A stretch of DNA of 15,952 bases, from assembly GCA_018660965.1 (NCBI GenBank), contig JABJJH010000091.1, positions 1-15,952 of the forward strand, given 5' to 3'. The notes under the pieces are model-generated. The model made no database searches. It saw only the letters and a list, made by a program, of their open reading frames with translations, and was not told where the DNA came from. Origin of the DNA: Rhodospirillaceae bacterium (GTDB lineage: Bacteria > Pseudomonadota > Alphaproteobacteria > UBA8366 > GCA-2717185). The position numbers were made by a program, and so were the translations under genes. The first letter of the stretch is position 1. Every line of letters begins with the position of its first letter. Below are positions 13,306 through 15,952 of the stretch, in pieces.

Positions 13306-14118
13306 ATGTCTGCGCTTACAGTTCTCGCCGGGGCATTCACAGGCTTGCTGCTTGGGCTGCTTGGCAGCGGCGGTTCAATTGTCACGATGCCCGCCTTGAT
13401 GTACCTGCTCGACATTGACCCGAAACCCGCCATCGCGATGAGCTTAGGGATTGTCGGCGCGACCGCGCTGGTTTCAGCCTTGCAGCATTGGTGGCGGGGT
13501 AATGTGAATATGCCGATTGTTCTGATATTCGGACTGTTCGGCGCGGCCGGCACCTTCATCGGCGCCAAAATCGGCGCGATCATGCCGGCGGAGCTGCAAT
13601 TGGCGCTGTTCACCGCAATCATGTACGTCGCCGCGTATAAAATGCTCATGCCAAACCGGTCCGCACATTCAATTTCTCCCACCAATATGTCCCATATGAG
13701 ACAACCAAATGTCGGACAGGGGAGCATGGCGGCGGCTATTCCCTTGCGCCACGGACCAATCGCCGTGCATGGCGTCACCGTCGGAATCTTGACCGGGATC
13801 GTTGGCGTGGGCGGCGGTTTTCTGATCGTCCCGGCCCTGGTTCTCCTCTCGAACCTGTCAATGAAGGAGGCCGTGGGCACCTCACTTCTCATCATCGCGA
13901 TGAAGTCATTCGCCGGGTTCGCGGGCTACGCCGGATCGGTGCCGATGAACTTTGAGTTGCTGGGAACGTTCACCGCCGTCGCCATCGTCGGCGGCGTCGC
14001 GGGGGGCTTTGTCTCGCACAAGGTTCCCGGAATGATCCTGAGAAAAGGTTTTGCTGTTTTTCTGGTCGTGGTCGCGACGTATATCCTGTTCCGGGAATTC
14101 ACCACCGGCTTGATATAA
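13306..14118 (+). CDS. TauE/SafE family membrane transporter (probable sulfite/anion exporter)
   Basis: This 270-residue integral membrane protein has about eight hydrophobic segments in two homologous halves. The family's glycine-rich repeat appears twice: GLLLGLLGSGGSIVTMPAL near the N-terminus and GILTGIVGVGGGFLIVPALV at about 160-180. The halves are joined by a hydrophilic loop (about 115-155). TauE/SafE proteins are thought to export sulfite, sulfoacetate or similar anions from the cytoplasm. Divergence from a TauD-type gene favours export of sulfite released from a sulfonate, though the family is broad. The ATG at 13306 has AAGGG about 10 nt upstream. No promoter for this strand was convincing. 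Confidence 0.92.
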   Translation: MSALTVLAGAFTGLLLGLLGSGGSIVTMPALMYLLDIDPKPAIAMSLGIVGATALVSALQHWWRGNVNMPIVLIFGLFGAAGTFIGAKIGAIMPAELQLALFTAIMYVAAYKMLMPNRSAHSISPTNMSHMRQPNVGQGSMAAAIPLRHGPIAVHGVTVGILTGIVGVGGGFLIVPALVLLSNLSMKEAVGTSLLIIAMKSFAGFAGYAGSVPMNFELLGTFTAVAIVGGVAGGFVSHKVPGMILRKGFAVFLVVVATYILFREFTTGLI

Positions 14119-14140
14119 ACGGCCCCCCACCGAACAAGCC

Positions 14141-14152
14141 CTTATTAATAAG
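14141..14152. other. AT-rich 12-bp palindrome between convergent genes
   Basis: CTTATTAATAAG is a perfect 12-bp palindrome in the 38-bp gap between the TauE-like and DUF983 stop codons. It has no loop and no G+C-rich stem, so it is a poor intrinsic terminator. A binding site or chance are both possible. Confidence 0.3.
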
Positions 14153-14156
14153 TGGT

Positions 14157-14555
14157 TTATTCCAATTCCGATCCCGCCGCCCCGGTTTTCCAGATCAGGC
14201 TCAGGAAAACGGCTTTGGCGCGCGGCAGAACCAGCAGCGCCAACGCCACGGCGAAGGCGGGCCACACCGTCATCGACACCCAATCCGGCCAGGATGTGTA
14301 TTTTTCGGCAAAGAAAATCGTCGGCACGGCGATATGGCCCACCACGAGGATCGTCAGCCAAGGCGCGCCGTCATCGGACCGGATATGCCCGAAAGCCTCA
14401 CTGCATTCGGCGCAGCGATCAACCTGTTTCAAATACGACGCGAATAATTTTCCCCGGCCACAGTTGGGGCATCGCCCGAACAGCGCACGCGCCACGACGA
14501 CTCCAAGTCCGGCTCGGCCACGCTGTTCTGCATTTTGCATCCCCGCATTTTCCAT
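14157..14555 (-). CDS. DUF983 family membrane protein
   Basis: This 132-residue protein matches DUF983. The N-terminal zinc-ribbon-like segment has two CxxC pairs, Cys29/Cys32 (RCPNCGRGKLF) and Cys48/Cys51 (RCAECSEAF). The conserved DDGAPWLTILVVGHI runs into the first of two transmembrane segments (about 65-82 and 96-112). Function is unknown; the family is common in alphaproteobacteria. A second in-frame ATG five codons later (MQNAEQRGR) is an alternative start. The gene lies 47 bp downstream of the aldehyde:ferredoxin oxidoreductase gene on the same strand, so the two may share a transcript. Confidence 0.9.
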   Translation of the reverse strand: MENAGMQNAEQRGRAGLGVVVARALFGRCPNCGRGKLFASYLKQVDRCAECSEAFGHIRSDDGAPWLTILVVGHIAVPTIFFAEKYTSWPDWVSMTVWPAFAVALALLVLPRAKAVFLSLIWKTGAAGSELE

Positions 14556-14602
14556 CAGGGGCGCACGCCTTTCGTGAACGGCGGCGACTTACTTGATGCG
14601 GC

Positions 14603-15952
14603 CTAGTCACCATCCAACAACGTGCGCAGATGTTCGTTCACCACGCCGGTGTGATGACGCGCGACCTTGCCGCTTGGCGCCAGGGCCTCATCATAGAAGA
14701 ACGACGGCAGTTCATCGTCGCTTTCGGTGAAGCCTGCCTGGCGGTTGAAGTCCCATTCAAGCTTCAAGGCTTCACGACCCAGGTCCATATAGAAGGATGC
14801 ATCGAAATTCGTGCCATGGGCGTCGTTAAGCGTATTGACGATCAGGTCCAAGTTCACGCTGGTCACAGAGCGTCCGAACAGACACAGGCCCAGCGAGTCG
14901 GCTGCCGCGCACGCGGTCTGGATTTCCAGGCTCGCTTCGGTCAGTTCCTCGGTCGACATCTCGGCGCTCTGGTGGCCGGGGATATTGCCCGTCGTGTGGT
15001 CGGCGCCCTGGGCGGTGACCATCATGGAAATGCCGGTGACCTCGATAACACGGGGGTCGTAGGCGCTGATACCCTGGTTTTTGATAACCGGCACACGGGC
15101 GACGTTGTAATGCGCCCCAACCCGCGCCGTTCCCTGGGCCAGAATGCGACCGCGTTCATTGCCTTGGCGTATGTCTTCAAGGGCGGCCATCATGAAATCC
15201 GTATCGCCGAATTCGCCTTCGCCCGCTTCCATCAGGACGCCCAGCATGGCGCCGACCTCGATGGTGTCGACGCCAAGGTCATTGGCGACATGGTTCGCCC
15301 GCGCCACGTCGTCGGGGTCCTTCAGGCCGCAATTGCTGCCCATCAGTCCCAGCGTTTCATATTCCATCGGCGAGACCATTTCCTCACCCTTGTCATCGAC
15401 ATAGACATTGCTGCACTGGATGAGACAGCCCGGCATGCAGGCGTGGGTCGTTTGGCCGCCGCGTTCGAGAGTCAATTCGCGGATATGGGTGCCTCCCAAC
15501 TCCAGGGTCTCCTCGCTGGCTTCGACCAGCCGTCCGTCGCTGAAATTACGTGTCGGCAGACCGCCAAGCTGATTGGTCAGATCGGCGACCATCGCGGTGC
15601 CAAAATCGCTAAACGCCTTGATGGCGGGATCTTCGCGCAACAGCTTGCCGTATTCGCGCACGCCGCCCATGACTTTCTTGCGGTCATGGAAGGTCGGCAT
15701 CTTGTTCATGTCGACGACGATGGCCTTGACCTTCTTGGAGCCCATGACCGCGCCGACGCCGCCGCGCGCGGCGATCCGTACGGGGCGGCCTTCCGGGTCG
15801 GGAAACGAAATACCGGAAATCAGTCCCTGATATTCGCCGACCGGGCCACACAAGCCCATGCTGATCTTGGGACCGTAATGTTCGAACAGCATCGCCGCCG
15901 TGTCGATATTGCCCTTGCCCAGAAAGGGGGTGGCGTCGTCATAGGAAATCTC
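14603..15952 (-). CDS. Aldehyde:ferredoxin oxidoreductase family protein (5' end outside window)
   Basis: The frame is open to the right edge, so about 449 C-terminal residues are seen of a family usually about 600 long. The visible start, EISYDDATPFLGKGNIDTAA, and RGGVGAVMGSKKVKAIVV belong to the N-terminal pterin-binding domain. The C-terminal domains follow with THACMPGCLIQCSN, GSNCGLKDPDDV and DSLGLCLFGRS. The cysteines of CMPGCLIQC plus the later Cys in LGLCLF would hold a 4Fe-4S cluster. Family members carry a tungsten- or molybdenum-bis-pterin cofactor and oxidise aldehydes to acids using ferredoxin. The first two cluster cysteines are spaced CxxxC, not the CxxC of the classical Pyrococcus enzyme. 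The substrate is unknown. Confidence 0.93.
   Translation of the reverse strand, partial: EISYDDATPFLGKGNIDTAAMLFEHYGPKISMGLCGPVGEYQGLISGISFPDPEGRPVRIAARGGVGAVMGSKKVKAIVVDMNKMPTFHDRKKVMGGVREYGKLLREDPAIKAFSDFGTAMVADLTNQLGGLPTRNFSDGRLVEASEETLELGGTHIRELTLERGGQTTHACMPGCLIQCSNVYVDDKGEEMVSPMEYETLGLMGSNCGLKDPDDVARANHVANDLGVDTIEVGAMLGVLMEAGEGEFGDTDFMMAALEDIRQGNERGRILAQGTARVGAHYNVARVPVIKNQGISAYDPRVIEVTGISMMVTAQGADHTTGNIPGHQSAEMSTEELTEASLEIQTACAAADSLGLCLFGRSVTSVNLDLIVNTLNDAHGTNFDASFYMDLGREALKLEWDFNRQAGFTESDDELPSFFYDEALAPSGKVARHHTGVVNEHLRTLLDGD

Overview
The window looks like the chromosome of an alphaproteobacterium, probably marine or soil-dwelling and Rhodospirillales-like. Evidence is the high G+C with G/C-rich third codon positions, tight gene packing, a thiO-thiS-thiG operon behind a TPP riboswitch, and a mix of GcvA-type LysR, Rieske, TauD/TauE, GFA and DUF983 genes. 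No taxonomic marker gene (rRNA or ribosomal protein) is present, so this is inference. I see no mobile element, CRISPR array, tRNA or rRNA gene. The content is mostly ordinary accessory metabolism; the unusual signals are mainly regulatory.

Layout. (1) 1-742: the 3' end of an unidentified plus-strand gene meets a minus-strand DinB-fold gene. (2) 743-4689, a likely catabolic block: an AT-rich promoter region, a GcvA-type LysR regulator, a D-2-hydroxyacid dehydrogenase facing it, and a divergent gene pair for the large and small subunits of a Rieske aromatic-ring dioxygenase of the anthranilate/salicylate type. The dioxygenase's ferredoxin and reductase are not nearby. (3) 4676-7353: a two-gene minus-strand unit, class I methyltransferase then AsnB-type amidotransferase, of the kind found in surface-polysaccharide or secondary-metabolite clusters. 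(4) 7450-9779: thiamine thiazole biosynthesis (thiO, thiS, thiG) with promoter and TPP riboswitch. (5) 9812-11032: an SDR oxidoreductase and a GFA-family zinc protein. (6) 11236-12108: a YghU/Nu-class glutathione transferase, closed by a strong hairpin terminator. (7) 12183-14118: a TauD/TfdA dioxygenase and a TauE/SafE anion exporter, divergently transcribed. The 253-bp gap carries a promoter inside a palindrome, a direct repeat and a stem-loop in the tauD leader. (8) 14157-15952: a DUF983 membrane protein behind an aldehyde:ferredoxin oxidoreductase (tungsten-pterin type) that runs off the right edge.

How the genes work together. ThiO makes dehydroglycine (iminoacetate) from glycine, ThiS carries the sulfur and ThiG closes the thiazole ring; thiamine pyrophosphate would feed back through the riboswitch. 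TauD could release sulfite from a sulfonate and TauE could export it, which fits their divergent arrangement. The LysR, hydroxyacid dehydrogenase and Rieske genes plausibly form one aromatic-acid catabolic locus, but the substrate cannot be read from the sequence.

Most notable observations: the LysR gene has an ideal ribosome site and family N-terminus but GTT where the start codon should be; the tauD leader is heavily structured; the thiO promoter carries a palindrome in addition to its riboswitch; and the hydroxyacid dehydrogenase has Tyr where the family's catalytic Glu normally sits.
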